A DNA stretch of 64,000 nucleotides, taken from positions 1,550,001-1,614,000 of the forward strand of contig OZ020269.1 in NCBI GenBank assembly GCA_963971225.1, read 5' to 3'. A program made the position numbers and the translations under genes. Positions 10,884-22,398 of the stretch are shown piece after piece. Source of the stretch: Melieria omissa (Eukaryota > Arthropoda > Insecta > Diptera > Ulidiidae). Below the pieces are notes generated by a model. It searched no databases, had not been told where the DNA came from, and was given only the letters and a program-made list of their open reading frames with translations. Numbering within the stretch: the first letter of the stretch is position 1; each line of letters opens with the position of its first letter.

Positions 10884-12716
10884 CCCATTCCAGCCGGATG
10901 GGGTGAAATTTCACCCCCTGGAAAGGTGATTTTCCTTTGGCTTCCTTGACTAAATGTGTTATGCGATTTGACTGAAATTTTGGCAGAATGAATTGGAATA
11001 GATGCAGGTTTATTTCGTTTTTAATAATATTGAAGAATTGTGACATTAAGTTATCCCAATCCGTGTTTAAAGTTGACTAACTTTTTTTGTTTACTTTATT
11101 GAGAAGTTTAAAATTCTTAAAAAATAGTAAATATTGGAAATTCCAGCAGTTTTCTCTGGAGTATGTAGTGCATTGCCCTGCCTATCTTCTGTGAATTTTT
11201 GGTATTGCTTGTACTATCTATCTGTGTACAATTAATGATTTTCCAGAATGGGGTGAAATTTCACCCGTCCGGCACCAGGTGTACCGAAGTTTCAAAAATT
11301 GCGCGTTATTATTTTGGTACTTAGAAAAAGAGTTTTTGGTACTTAGAAGCAATTTTAATAGTACAATATAATAATAATAATAATATTGTAATAGTTTTGA
11401 TATCAATAAAATCAATGTGTTGCTCGTTTGGTCGGATTTTCACGAAACAGTATGATATTTTCGAAACAGTTTTTTGGATGCAGGCACACGTCACACTTCA
11501 TGCATGCAAAGAAGGTTTTTCCTTGGCAATGGTTGCAACGACGTTATTTGTCTCCTCGTTGCGGTAAGTAGCCAATCCCATCTTTCCGAACTCGTTTTTG
11601 ACTTGGTGTCACTGTGCTAAATGATCTCTTGGATTGTACGTTCCGTTCAATTGGGGGCAACCAACTCTTAACAACATCACGTCGAAGCTCGAAATGCGCC
11701 ATCGGCTTGCTTTTATTAAAATTTTGAAGCAAGCAATGCAATTTCCAGGCGTTTACCGCATCGAACAAATTACTTATCAAAGGCCAGTACCATTTGTTTT
11801 TCACGAACCCGGATTCTGTAGTTCGCAATGCCTTTATCTACTAAATCAACTCCACTCATTCGTTGGTTGTATGTAAAAATGGGAATATGGTTGGTCAATG
11901 AAAATGTGCTTAGAATGCTTAGAGTGACTCCATTACTTCCATTACTCCGGCTACCTCAGATGATAAATTTTGATCAGTGTCGTTGATCACAAGTTTGTCA
12001 TCGTCGGTCAAGTCAATCACACGATCGGGTGGTAAAGCACTACGTCTATATCGTCTGCTCAGCCAAGACTTGCGATGTCTTCGAGCTCACTCCATTCTTC
12101 CTCAATTATGTCATTTATTTTGAAGGTGCTCAAAACTTCACGTCTGCGAATCATTTTCATTGATTTTTTGTTAATTCTCGCCTTCATTTATAATTTTACG
12201 TGCAAAACATAGAATAGAAAACCGTCATTTATTTTGGCGTCAATTTCATGCGCCGACATTGTCATACACATTTTCTTTTGTTAGAAGTCAAGATAGTAGA
12301 TAATAGATTTTAATAATTTAGTAAGTTTACTGTCGTAGGGTCCTAGGTAGGAAGAAAGGTAGGAATAGCTCCAGGGGGAGAAGGTAGGTGGAATTAGTAG
12401 CCCCATTTATGAAAGCTGAAGACCCCAGCTACTTTTTTTATAATAGATAATGCTTTCCATAATTAAATAAACGTAAAAATAAAAATAATTAATTATATCG
12501 GCAATTTTCAAGAGGCAATAAGAAATCAACCAAGCTTCTTGCAATATTTCGGCACACCTGGTGCCGGATGGGTGAAATTTCACCCCCTCCATATCTCAGG
12601 TGCTATATCAGGTAGATACCTGAATTTTTGTGTATAACTATTCTAAGCACCCCTTACCAACATATGTAAATTTAGACAAAATTCGCTGGCTAGAACTATA
12701 TGCAGGCAGTAATGGG
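10884..12716 (-). mobile_element. piggyBac-like transposon, internally deleted
   Basis: TTAA at 10880-10883 and 12717-12720 flank short inverted ends CCCATT / AATGGG. On the minus strand the 5' coding part (12160 down to 12058) starts MKMIRRREVLSTFKINDIIE and continues EEEWSELEDI. The 3' part (11828 down to about 11440) encodes LISNLFDAVNAWKLHCLLQN and RRDVVKSWLP, then YLPQRGDK and a C-terminal cysteine cluster (CNHCQGKTFFACMKCDVC), the piggyBac zinc-ribbon tail. The catalytic DDD core between them is missing. The palindrome GGGGTGAAATTTCACCCC occurs at 10900-10917, truncated at 11250-11266, and again near 12569-12586, beside a GGCACCAGGTG-type motif. Confidence 0.85.
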
Positions 12717-12720
12717 TTAA

Positions 12721-13093
12721 ACTTGAAATATATACATTAATATATAGATATAGATTATTACATTGAATATATGATTATTGTTTGTATAGATTAACTTTTT
12801 GAAATTCAAATGGCGAAATTCAATTGGTTTAGAGCCAAATATTTTCCGCTGTTTCCAGCGTATGTGGTACCACAATGGGCCATATATTTAATAGGCCTCC
12901 GAGTGTGTCTCTTACTATAACCTAACCTAATACAGTAAAATTCTTCATAACTGGACACATTGTCGCAGTGTTTTTGTCCTGTTATGGGAGATGTCCGCTT
13001 ATGTTGAGTGGTAAAAAAATGAGTTTAAATTGTATCCAAGTGTTTCTCGTTTATTTTTTGTCATATTTTGTACGAATTTATGAATATTGAATA
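12721..13093. other. Short AT-rich stretch
   Basis: No gene is seen. CAGTAAAATTCTTCATAACT near 12943, preceded by TA, resembles one end of a pogo-type element, but I found no partner end. Confidence 0.35.
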
Positions 13094-13178
13094 GGGGAAT
13101 TCTTCGTAAGGTGCCACCTCTGCTCGATTTCGACGTTCCAGCAATCCAAGAAAAAAATGCCTATTGTCATTTAAGGTA

Positions 13179-14443
13179 TTGGATGAGTGCATAAGTTCGT
13201 GCCCGATTTTACTAGGTGCCGTTTCAATCGTTCACGGTTGGTACTCATGACTGAAATGTATACTTGTAATTCTTTGTAAAGGTGACAAATCAAACAAGCG
13301 TCAAATCATTTTGATTTCTTTGAGTTTGCTTGTTGAAAAAGCGCATTGAAAATGTATAACGAAAGCGAACATTACCGTCATATTATGTTATACGAGTTTC
13401 GGAAGGCAAAAACTGTTTACGCCGCAACCAAAGCTATTCAAGCAGTTTATTTGGACCGTGCACCAGCGCTTCGCACAGTGAAGAAATGGTTTGCTAAATT
13501 TCGAGTTGGGGATTTTAACCTCAAAGACCAACCTCGCGCTGGACAGCCTTCCGACCTTGACGACGACGTTATTCGCACTCTTGTTGAGAACAATTCACGC
13601 ATTTCAACAGAAAAGGTTGCCCAAGAACTGAACGTCAACAAATCAACTGCATTTCGTCATTTACAAAAGGTTGGGTATGCTTTAAAGCTCGATACTTGGG
13701 TGCCGCATCAGTTGAGTGAAAAAAAATAAAGTGGACCGTGTAACAACAGCCATTTATTTGCTTCGACGTATCAAAAATGAGCCTTTTCTGGATCGGTTTG
13801 TGACAGGTGTCGAGAAATGGATTCTGTACAACAATGTCCAACGAAAACGAACTTGGAAACAGGCACACGAGAAGGCGGAACCGGTCTCTAATGGGGGATT
13901 GCATCCAATGAGGTGTTGCTGTGTGTTTGGTGGGATATCCGAGGAGTGATATATTTTGAGCTCTTGCCCGTTGGCGAAACGATTACCGCGAATAAGTTTT
14001 GTCAGAAATTGGCCAAATTAAAGAAAAACGTCAGATTTTGGCAAATCGCAAAGGAGTCCTCTTCCACAACGACAACGCCAGACCACATGTTGCAAAACCG
14101 ACTCTGTCCAAACTGAAGCAGATGAGAACTGGGAAATCATGTCGCATCCTCCATATTCAGCAGGCATCGCGCCTTCTGATTACCACTTATTCCGATCATT
14201 GCAGAACAATTTGAATGGAAAAGGATTTAAAACTGTGGACGACGTTAAAAACCACCTTTTCCTCTTTTTTAACGAAAAAACGCGGGATTTTTATGAATCC
14301 GGCATCCATAAGTTGGTTGTTCGTTGGAAGTGGATTGCCGAACATGATGGCGAATACATAATTGATTAATAAAGATTTTGTTTTGAAAAATTTCAATTTA
14401 AGTTTTGACTTAAAATCGGGCACGAACTTATGCAGTCATCCAA
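13179..14443 (+). mobile_element. Near full-length mariner transposon, inactivated
   Basis: The element is 1265 bp, flanked by TA (13177-13178 and 14444-14445), with ~30-bp inverted termini sharing GCATAAGTTCGTGCCCGATT. The transposase starts at ATG 13352 (MYNESEHYRHIMLYEFRKAK), with HTH and linker intact to about 13726, where a stop interrupts. Later parts lie in shifted frames: FVTGVEKWILYNNV, CVWWDIRGVIYFELLPVGET, HNDNARPHVAKPTL and APSDYHLFRSLQNNL, ending at the stop at 14367-14369. The first catalytic Asp of TGDEKW is Val, and the third, in the usual SPDLAPSD, is Gly (SAGIAPSD). Only the middle Asp survives. The subfamily looks mellifera/rosa-like; this is uncertain. Confidence 0.9.
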
Positions 14444-14501
14444 TATATATGTCAATATGTGGTTTTTGAGGGAACAGACGCGATAACACGGTCTGGGTGA
14501 A

Positions 14502-14840
14502 TAATAATAATAATAATAATAATTGATTGGCACGACAGCCCGCTTACGCGAGACTAAGGCCTAGCTTCCCGCAACCACCCGTGTTGTGCGTGTGAATTTT
14601 GTACGCGGGTGGAAGGGACCTACAGTTTTATGCCGGTTCCGAACGGCAGGTTGGGAGCTTTTTCGTAGGCAATTTTTACTCTCAGAGGTTTGCCATTTCC
14701 AGCTGAGAGGACAGCCACCGAAAGAGAAAACGAGTTTCCCGTTATTTTTTTTAGGTGTTACTACATGCAGAATTCGAACTTGCGTCCCTCTGCATGCGAC
14801 TCGCTGGACCGCGCACTAACCAACTGAGCCACGGCGGCTG
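14502..14840 (-). mobile_element. tRNA-derived SINE
   Basis: Read on the minus strand, it begins AGCCGCCGTGGCTCAGTTGG, with a pol III A box (TGGCTCAGTTGGTTAGTGCG) and a B box (AGTTCGAATTC) about 40 bases later. The body contains CAGCTGGAAATGGCAAACCT, CTCTGAGAGTAAAA and CGTTCGGAACCGGC, and it ends in an (ATT)n-type tail, seen on the + strand as (ATA)n at 14502-14523. Two other members of the family are at 43.7-44.0 kb and 46.8-47.0 kb. It lies inside the TIR element 13094-15586. Confidence 0.85.
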
Positions 14841-15600
14841 AGTGAATACAAGTTTTAAATTTGGTTAAGAAAAAACATAAAAATTAAAACTGAAGGTTGT
14901 TCTTGCGGTGAAAAAGTAACCAAAAACTTATAAAAAACTAAAGTAAATATCACTTAATTTTTAATGGTTTTTCATAATCCGAAATGATATCTGAGCATAT
15001 CGTAAAAGGAACAAATTTATACAATGATTTCCAAAATGGTATAAAAATGTAAAGTGTCACCTTTTTTCTTTGTAAGGTGCCACCCCCTTTTTTCATTGTT
15101 TTGTGGTACTTTATCGGTAAAATGACTTTATATTTCTCGGAATCGTCATTGCAATAAATTTAAAGTGTTCTTAGTAAATTTTTCTCTAATCCTATCATGA
15201 CGAATAATTTAGTTCAGATTTGTTTATTAATTTCCATACAATTATTCGTTTCGTTGCTTTCAGTCATTTTCTATTCAATTAAAATTAAATTCAAAAATCT
15301 TTCGTAAATTTTCTACATCATGCATTTTTATTTGAGATTTTTGCGTTTTTAGCGGTTTTTTTAGGGGGTGGCACTTTACATTAAAAAATTTTAGGGTGTC
15401 GATTTTGAACACTTTGGAAAATTGACTGTAAAATTCGTATTTACCAAAAAGTTCAAATGAAGTGTTACCTTGGATCATAGCTCTTTAAATCCTCTTTCCA
15501 ACGGTATATTAAAATTGGCGATACGTTAATTTTCTAACGAGTTTCGCGCAAAAAGCTATGGGGTTGCACCTTACAAAGAATTACCCTATTTAATTAATAT

Positions 15601-15939
15601 CACTGTGCAAGTCGAAATTTCAGACATGGGGGGACCTACTGAGCGACTTTCTATAGGTATACTTAGTTGAGATCCACTCAAGCAAATTTGTTGGTCGTTA
15701 AAATATCTACCAACTTGGCGAAGAGAGTAAGGCGATATTCGGAACGATTTAGGACATATTAGCATTTAAACGTTCGAAGACTTAAGCGACGAACTCGACT
15801 TAAATGAGCAAAATTCAAAGTCGGATTTCTCTTAAACTAGAGCCAATCCAGCCAAACAGCTAGTGGATCTCAACTAAGTATACCTATAGAAAGTCGCTCA
15901 GTAGGTCCCCCCATGTCTGAATTTTCGACTTGCACAGTG
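15601..15939. mobile_element. Palindromic MITE with ~95-bp inverted termini
   Basis: CACTGTGCAAGTCGAAATTT at 15601 is matched, with few differences, by the inverse of the segment ending at 15939. The arms extend through CATGGGGGGACCTACTGAGC and TTGAGATCCACT, about 95 bp each. The centre is short and non-coding. It starts only 14 bases beyond the right end of the 13094-15586 element. A TA-type duplication is possible but blurred by one extra base on the left. Confidence 0.75.
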
Positions 15940-16009
15940 TAATTATTGCGAGTATTTTTCAAATCATAAATAAATGAAAATATATTTTGTCACACGTTAG
16001 ACGTCTGTT

Positions 16010-16655
16010 TGGCCAGATTTCCAGTAAAAATTATCCAGTAAAAAATATCAGGAGAGTAAGCCAGCGCACGCTCCCTAAAATCAAACTATCCAAAAAAGTA
16101 AACAAACAGCAATTTGTAGGAATTTGCAAGTTTTAACTCTTGGTTACACCACTGGGACTTGGCCCTCTCACAATACACAGTAAAAAGGGTGTAAACAGGA
16201 GGGTTAAACAACGAAACAGCTGATCTAAAAGTTCCATTTGAGGTTTGAAGTAGTAGGGAAAATTAAGTTAAATCAGACAATTAATGCAAAATGCAAATAG
16301 TTCGTTGCGCTCAATCTGCAATTGTTCCCTTTCAGCTTCAGCAGGTAAAGCTGAGCAAGACAATTGTGGGTCAGCAGACTTGCGAACACACAATTTCTTT
16401 GCTGTTTCCATTTGCCTCCAAATATTTTCAAAATTTATATTTCATATGGCAGCCAGTCATAAGTTTTTCTTGTTCTTCTTCTTACTGACAAAAAGTTACT
16501 GGACAAAATTTCTCCAGTAAAAACTTGCAAGTTCTCACGAAATGAACTGTCACTTTACGCTCTCAGTTTCTCTCTCGTTACTGGAGATTTGGCGTCAACA
16601 AACAGGATCCAGTAAAAATTTGTACAAATTATTCTCTGCCAAACAGACCTTAGGG
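16010..16655. mobile_element. Possible TIR element (GTCTGTTTGGC ends)
   Basis: GTCTGTTTGGCCAGATT near 16010 is mirrored by AATTATTCTCTGCCAAACAGACC near 16630-16652. CCAGTAAAAATT recurs inside near both ends (about 16018, 16507 and 16610). The repeat is short, no clean target duplication was found, and no transposase is present. Confidence 0.35.
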
Positions 16656-18967
16656 AAGTCCAAATGGTTGTCAAAGTTCAAAGTTGTCAAAGTTCGAAAA
16701 GTTTTTCGAAAAACGCAGAAAATTCAAAAACATTGCTTTTCAGTACTATTTAATATAGGTAATGTTTGGTTTTGGTTTTATATTTAGCCTAATGGTAAAC
16801 AAAAATTTCTTTAAAATTTCCCCCCTTCCGCCAAAATTCGGAATAGTGAAGGATGTTCGAAAAATTACGAAGGAGAAACTGGAACCTAATAAACATCCGC
16901 ATTTGCTTATAAAACCGTTTGTTTTTTCAATAATATTTCGGCACTGCTAATGAGCATTATCAAACTTGGATTAAGGTGTCTCTTTAATACATTTTCGGAG
17001 AGGTGTCAGCAACCAAGGCCTGGAGCCTTCTCTGCATCACCTGATTGGAATAAAAATGCGAGTATATGTATATACATGCATATGTATGTAAGAATTTTTA
17101 TAAGTAAACAAATAATAATAATAAAAAATAAAATAAAATAAACCGTTTAACTCTTCGGAAAGTACTTCTGAAAATAAAAATTGTCTTCAGCGAAAACCGC
17201 AACGAAGCGGATAATTTTATAGTTGCGTTACAGCAAAATTTTTCCGAAAAGATTCTGTGAGATCTTCCAGAATTATTTGAATGCAGATTTGTTAACGCGA
17301 AAGTTTTTTACAAATCTAAAGCAAATAATCAAATAGCATATGTATTTGTTGGCAGCTCCAAAGAATTGGATTTGTATGGTATATATATTTCATCGCACAA
17401 ATCTAACTTCTTTGTTTTGCAAAATATTGTTTCCGTTAACTGTCAAAATATGAACTCCGAGAGCTGAATTTTGTCTCCAAACTTGGCAGCATTTTTTTTT
17501 CGATTGGAAACATTTTCCGATGGAAAATTATGATCGAGGAACTTCTTTTGGGGGAAGAGAAATATTTCCATGTAAAAAAATTTCCCCCGAAAACGCCGAT
17601 AGGACTGATTAATTGCAATAAAGCAGCAAAAATTAGTGGCGGAGCTTGATCAAAGAACCGTTATCCCCACACATTCCCACGCAACAACAAAAATATTGGT
17701 GGTGCTACAGTTGACATTGCATTGAAAGTACTTTTTTAATATCATTTATAAGATTTTCAATATTCAAATTGTTCCGAAATCATTCGTGAATGGCTACTTC
17801 ATTCCAATGAATTGAAGTTCAGCATGATTTTGACGATTTCGTAGACTTTTTTACGGAAAACGAAACAGGTTGTTACAAATAAAGCAGCAACCAGTAACTC
17901 TCTGCCTCTCTGTGGGCTCAATCTACAGGACATTTTTGTTCTGTATTGAAACTATTTCTGTGCTTTTTTGAAGATGACGAAAAACATGATGTGGTTTTGT
18001 GTTGTCGTGGAGGCGTTACAATCCATGCGGTTTTTTCTTTAGCAATGCACGAAGTTGGAGTTTGCCGTGGTGATTCGTCCTCATCGTTTTTCTCGCTATC
18101 AGTATCTACGTTCACTTGGTGGCTCTTCCCGCTTTTCGTGAAAATAACTGGCATATCTACGCCAGGGTGTCCTCTGGCTCATCTCCATCTGAGCAGCCAG
18201 CGAAATATTTTTCTAGTTTTTCTTTGTCTTTGTTGTCAAATGCCATGGATGAATGGTATCGTTCAAAGCTTCATTCTCCGTCTCGCTCATATTGTACTGA
18301 AGAATCTAAAGCCAAGTGTCCACTATAAAATATTTTTATCAGAGTGTAGAGCGTAGAGGACTACTTGTTGTGTAAGTGAACCAAACATAAAATTAAATTT
18401 AAAAAAATGTGTGGCAGTGATGGGTACTAACTATACCAAGAAATTTTGCAATGTATTCGTAGAAAGCACTGAACAAAATTAGATGTAATATGCTTACTCA
18501 TTTGAGAACATAATCTTACGAGCAAAAATACGCTCAACAAGCGAGCGTGACGTTTCCCGGATGAAGTGAAACCGATGACTATGTGATGCGAAACTGAGAG
18601 GGGAATGATTTTCAGAGCATTTTTTTAATTCTCTGATCGTCAGATAGTGCACAGTGTATATTTTGTAAATATAGCATTGCAAACTAACTTGTTTTACTAG
18701 TCTAAGTAAAACGCGTGCCAAAAAAAGGGAGTATTATTTTATACGCTAAAATCAAAAGATATTATATTGCTTTTTCCTTCAGTTCCTGCCTCACTAAGTT
18801 TGCCGTTTCAAGTGCAGCAAGAAACAGTGATGGGAAGCTACGTCATTCTACGTGAGAGTTTTGTTGGGTGTTGGGAAATGTAACCAATTTTAATTTTTTT
18901 TTAATTTTGATATGTTCTGAGTATTTCTTATAAGTTATCGAAAATATTGTTATTATTTTTATTACAG
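16656..18967. other. Psc upstream region, no confident feature
   Basis: This 2.3 kb lies immediately upstream of the Psc coding exon and should hold the promoter and a 5' non-coding exon, but I cannot place either. A TATAAAAT at 18324-18331 with a GTAAGT donor-like site near 18372 is suggestive only. A minus-strand open frame (17918-18154) has no recognisable motif. Confidence 0.3.
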
Positions 18968-19032
18968 ACCCACAAATACTATTTGGCATTAAAGACGCTA
19001 AGGCTTCGGCTTACAACTAATTGGGTTGAACC
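18968..19032 (+). promoter_or_regulatory. Psc: Psc 5' UTR segment after a likely upstream intron
   Basis: A pyrimidine-rich tract and ATTACAG at 18961-18967 look like a 3' splice site, so an upstream non-coding exon probably splices here. The 65-base leader then runs to the ATG at 19033. An in-frame TGA at 19027-19029 immediately upstream and the context AACCATGA support that ATG as the start. Confidence 0.5.
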
Positions 19033-19558
19033 ATGAATAACATATTTGAACGATTGGATATGGCCAGTGACAATCTGAAAACAATACAACAACCGAAGCA
19101 CAATCATGCAATCAGCCCCATGGGGCTTAAAAATAACGAAATGCAAAACCAGGCCTCAGTATTGAATAATAAAATTACCACCACCTCAAACAGCAGTGCA
19201 AATACTTCCCATAACAGCACCGAGGACTCACATCACATCCCAAAGCAATCAAATTCTAGAAATGATTTTAAGGAAGCATCTGCAAGAATCAATGGCAGTG
19301 AAAACGCAACAGCACTGCAAGTAGCACAAGCAGATGAAATTGACATTAAGCAGGAATGCGATGCTGTTGTTGTCAAAGTGGAGGAGCCGGGCGAAGCAGC
19401 ACATGACTCTAATAATGTAGGCGTCACCTCAAATGAAAATTTAATTTTCGCCAAACCTCGCCCTATATTGTTAAGTTCTGTTAATCTACACATTATTTGC
19501 CATTTGTGCAAGGGCTATTTGATTGATGCCACCACCATTGTGGAATGTTTACACTCGT
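19033..19558 (+). CDS. Psc: Posterior sex combs, coding exon 1 (N-terminus and start of RING)
   Basis: Psc is a PCGF-family subunit of the Polycomb repressive complex PRC1. It supports H2A ubiquitination with the Ring1/Sce protein and compacts chromatin in the nucleus. This exon encodes residues 1-175 plus one base of codon 176. Residues 1-140 are polar low-complexity sequence rich in Asn, Ser and Thr; then comes ILLSSVNLHIICHLCKGYLI, matching the start of the Drosophila Psc RING. Cys156, Cys159, Cys172 and His174 are the first four zinc ligands. The donor GTAAGT follows at 19559 (phase 1). An in-frame stop just upstream fixes the ATG. Close agreement of RING and later domains with Psc rather than Su(z)2 decides the name. 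Confidence 0.95.
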
Positions 19559-20014
19559 GTAAGTATACGAACTATTATTAATATCAAAAGCTTTTAGCAC
19601 TACGTTTTGGAAATTTGGTACTACGGTATTTTTTTCATAGAAATTAAACATTCTGCCATCATTACGTTTTACTGGTATATTGTTCTAGTCGTTGTGGGTC
19701 GGTCTGCTTAAACTAATTTTACTTAACAATTATGAATTATATATCTATAAGACACGTTTCTTTAGTTTCCTAGGCCCTACCTTAATAAATGTATTTATCG
19801 ATTGATAGAAATATATACGTGTTGTAAATATATGTACATGTGTTAATGGTTAAACGCGCAAAAGTTTGTATAATGTAAGCACCTATAATGTTAACCATCA
19901 TGTAAGTATGTACAGTGCACCCCGTTCTATGGAACCCGCTTATGAGTACCCAAACTCGTGTATTTTCCTCTTTTTTAGAAATGAACTTCAGGTAAGAAGG
20001 GATTTTTTTTAAAA

Positions 20015-20540
20015 TTGGGTATCTAAAGGGGCAAAACACCTTAACCCAGTGTTTAATGGAGAAACGTGATTAAATGGGCCTATAGTTTTCAAAGTTGGTG
20101 AAAATATTGCAAATATAACGGAACATAGTTTCAGTTTTCCGAAAATCCAAATCTGACTTGGTAAACAAAACATTAAACGTTTGTATCGAAAGACATGATG
20201 TAATGGGCCTATTGACTTCAAACTCGGTGAAAACACCTCAAAAGGAAATAATTCGACAGCTAATTTGTATTTTCTCTGCAAATCAAAGTCTTACAAAATC
20301 TACATTTGGTTAATGATTTGTATGGTGAAACATAATGTAATGGATATATTGATTTCAAATATGGTAAAAGCACTTCAAATGAGAAAAAATAAACATCTAA
20401 CTGTTATTATTTCATAAAATATTTAACGAGGTAAACAAGGGGTAAAGATATATGTAACTAAATGCTTAGGCCCATTGATTTTAGACTTTGAAGAAGTACT
20501 CAAAATCTGAAATAATTCGCCTTATGGTTGTTTATCCTGA
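20015..20540. repeat. Diverged ~130-bp tandem repeat in Psc intron 1
   Basis: Four recognisable units carry a core like TAATGGGCCTATTGACTTCA followed by AACTCGGTGAAAACACCTCAAA. They begin near 20073, 20200, 20337 and 20465, about 127-137 bases apart. Identity between units is modest. The remainder of intron 1 (19559-21037) shows no other recognised element. Confidence 0.55.
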
Positions 20541-21037
20541 AGTTTGTTAGGCCCAACCAGTTCACCCAAGGCCAAACGCAATCATTTTAAGGCCTAGATG
20601 GATCAGTAGGCCAACAAGATCATGGCAACAGTTTGAATTAATTCGACTACAATTTGCTCCATTATCTATCATATTCTCTCGGTTTAGCCCTGTTGTGACC
20701 ATTTGGCGGTAAGAGATTTGTATCTAATGAAGAGGTTATTGATGAAACAAACGGCTACTTCGCTGGACTTGATATATTGTATTGTTTGGAAGGCATAAAA
20801 AAAATGGGTAATATTGGACGAAGTGTGCCGAGCTAAAAAGGGACAATGGCGAATAGGGTGTTTATGTTTATTTTAATATTTGTAAATTTTTGACCCTTCT
20901 TCGTATACGTAAGCATAAAAGTGTGTTTACTTAATATTTTTAACAATAATCATATTCAACTGTTCAAATCTCATATTTCTTATATAATTATTATGCATTA
21001 CTAATGTTTGACTGTCTTTTATTAATATTTTTTCCAG

Positions 21038-21128
21038 TTTGTCACAGTTGCCTGATAAAACATTTACGCATGGAACAGTACTGCCCACGTTGTGAAATGA
21101 TGATTAACGCAGTCAAACCAAATATCAA
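21038..21128 (+). CDS. Psc: Posterior sex combs, coding exon 2 (rest of RING)
   Basis: The acceptor TTTTTTCCAG ends at 21037, and the donor GTTAGT begins at 21129. The 91-base exon completes codon 176 (Phe) and encodes CHSCLIKHLRMEQYCPRCEM, then MINAVKPNI, plus two bases of the Lys codon 206. It supplies Cys177, Cys180, Cys191 and Cys194, completing a canonical C3HC4 RING. The RING binds the Ring1/Sce E3 subunit in PRC1. The following intron, 20,594 bases, is unusually large and packed with transposons. Confidence 0.95.
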
Positions 21129-22094
21129 GTTAGTATCTATACACATAAGAAATGCGTCGTTAAAAATTGTGACATGCAATTTTTCTAATAACTTCGTTAA
21201 TACAAATTCAAATTAAACTTTCTTTGATCAGGTGAGCCATGAAAACTTTGTCATTGAATGCCCATTTATAGCATTGAATGAGTATTTAATGATAAAATGG
21301 TAATGATAAAATGAGAAAATGACGATAAATGATAAAATTATAAAATTAACAAGGAAAAATGAAAGCCCTTATGAGGGGTATTCCAGAAAAAGTTAGAAAA
21401 TTTACCCTTGAAAATTTATTATAATTTTTTTCTAATAAATTCTAAAATCTACATAAAAGACATGTTATAAAAAACCAGACTTTTCAAAAATTGGACTAGT
21501 GGTTGCTGAGGTGTTTTAATTTTTCGATTTCACTATTTTTAACGACGCACTCCTTATAATCAAATATTAACCCATTTACATCATAAGCGCGTATATGCGT
21601 ACATTTTGCTTGGCCACTATCACCAGAGCGCGCATATATGCGTTAATTGCACTTGGATATTTATCCCAAAATAATTTTTGGTGATAGTTAAGAACGAATT
21701 TTTCACTACGGAGGCTACGAAGGTTGGCTACGCCTCTACACCTGTATAGTGTTTTTTAAATATTCCCCATTAATAAATCATTTAAACGTACAGAATTTTT
21801 TAATGAAAACGAAAACCTAATTATTCGAGGACTTCAGATCAATAATGTTTGCGTTGTTTTCATAAAAATTGTAGTAAAATAATTATTATTATTATATGAC
21901 ATAAACTTTTTCCATATATTTTGTATGTATTTGTTGTAGAACACAAAAAAAGAGAGTTCCGGCCCTGCAAGCAATTCGGTAGTCGACTACAAATATAACT
22001 CACTTCTAGTTAACTTTCATGACCTGACTATAAGCTAACTACAAAGTAATGCAGAACTTCCCCAAAATCAATGCAATTTTTCCTTTTTGTCATA
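21129..22094. other. Start of Psc intron 2
   Basis: AT-rich intronic sequence. A CGCGTATATGCGTACATT / CGCGCATATATGCGTTAATT pair near 21588-21645 is a local repeat. About 50 bases around 22026-22075 (TAACTACAAAGTAATGCAGA) recur in direct orientation near 24812-24860, on the other side of the nested transposons. Confidence 0.45.
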
Positions 22095-22398
22095 CAGTAG
22101 GGACTCGGTAAAAGCAACCGATTAATGACAGAGGCAGTTGCAACTACCAAGTTTGTTGCAATTATCGAGTCTAAATTTTTGTATGAAAATTTGCAAATTT
22201 CACAAAGTCTTATAAGGGTTTCATTAGAATTCATTATTATTTTATTCATATTTTGTTGTATTACAAAAAAAAAGAACTTAAACTAATCACATTCATTGTG
22301 TTTAAGAAAAATCAAACAGAAACAAGAACTCCAAACATTTCTTAAAAAAGCTTTAATTAAGCGAGGAAACAAAAGCAACTTCCAAGAAGCAGACAATA

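Larger units (their letters stand above)
13094..15586. mobile_element. TA-flanked TIR element holding a mariner and a SINE
   Basis: GGGGAATTCTTCGTAAGGTG at 13094 and the inverse of the segment ending at 15586 (GGGTAATTCTTTGTAAGGTG) form ~25-bp inverted ends, flanked by TA at 13092-13093 and 15587-15588. The motif TTTGTAAGGTGCCACC recurs internally at about 15072-15087. A mariner (13179-14443) and a SINE (14502-14840) were inserted later. The non-coding remainder is AT-rich. TA duplication points to the Tc1/mariner/pogo group. Confidence 0.65.

Noticed and set aside
16284..16520. Two overlapping 65-78-codon ORFs
   Set aside because: Frames overlap each other, composition is random-like and no start context or motif supports coding.
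17918..18154. Minus-strand ORF of 78 codons upstream of Psc
   Set aside because: It is Lys/Ser/Thr-rich, has no recognisable domain, and its neighbouring frames are full of stops.
18324..18372. TATAAAAT, an initiator-like TCAGAG and a GTAAGT as a Psc promoter and first exon
   Set aside because: TATA-to-initiator spacing is only about 17 bases and no conservation or transcript data support it.
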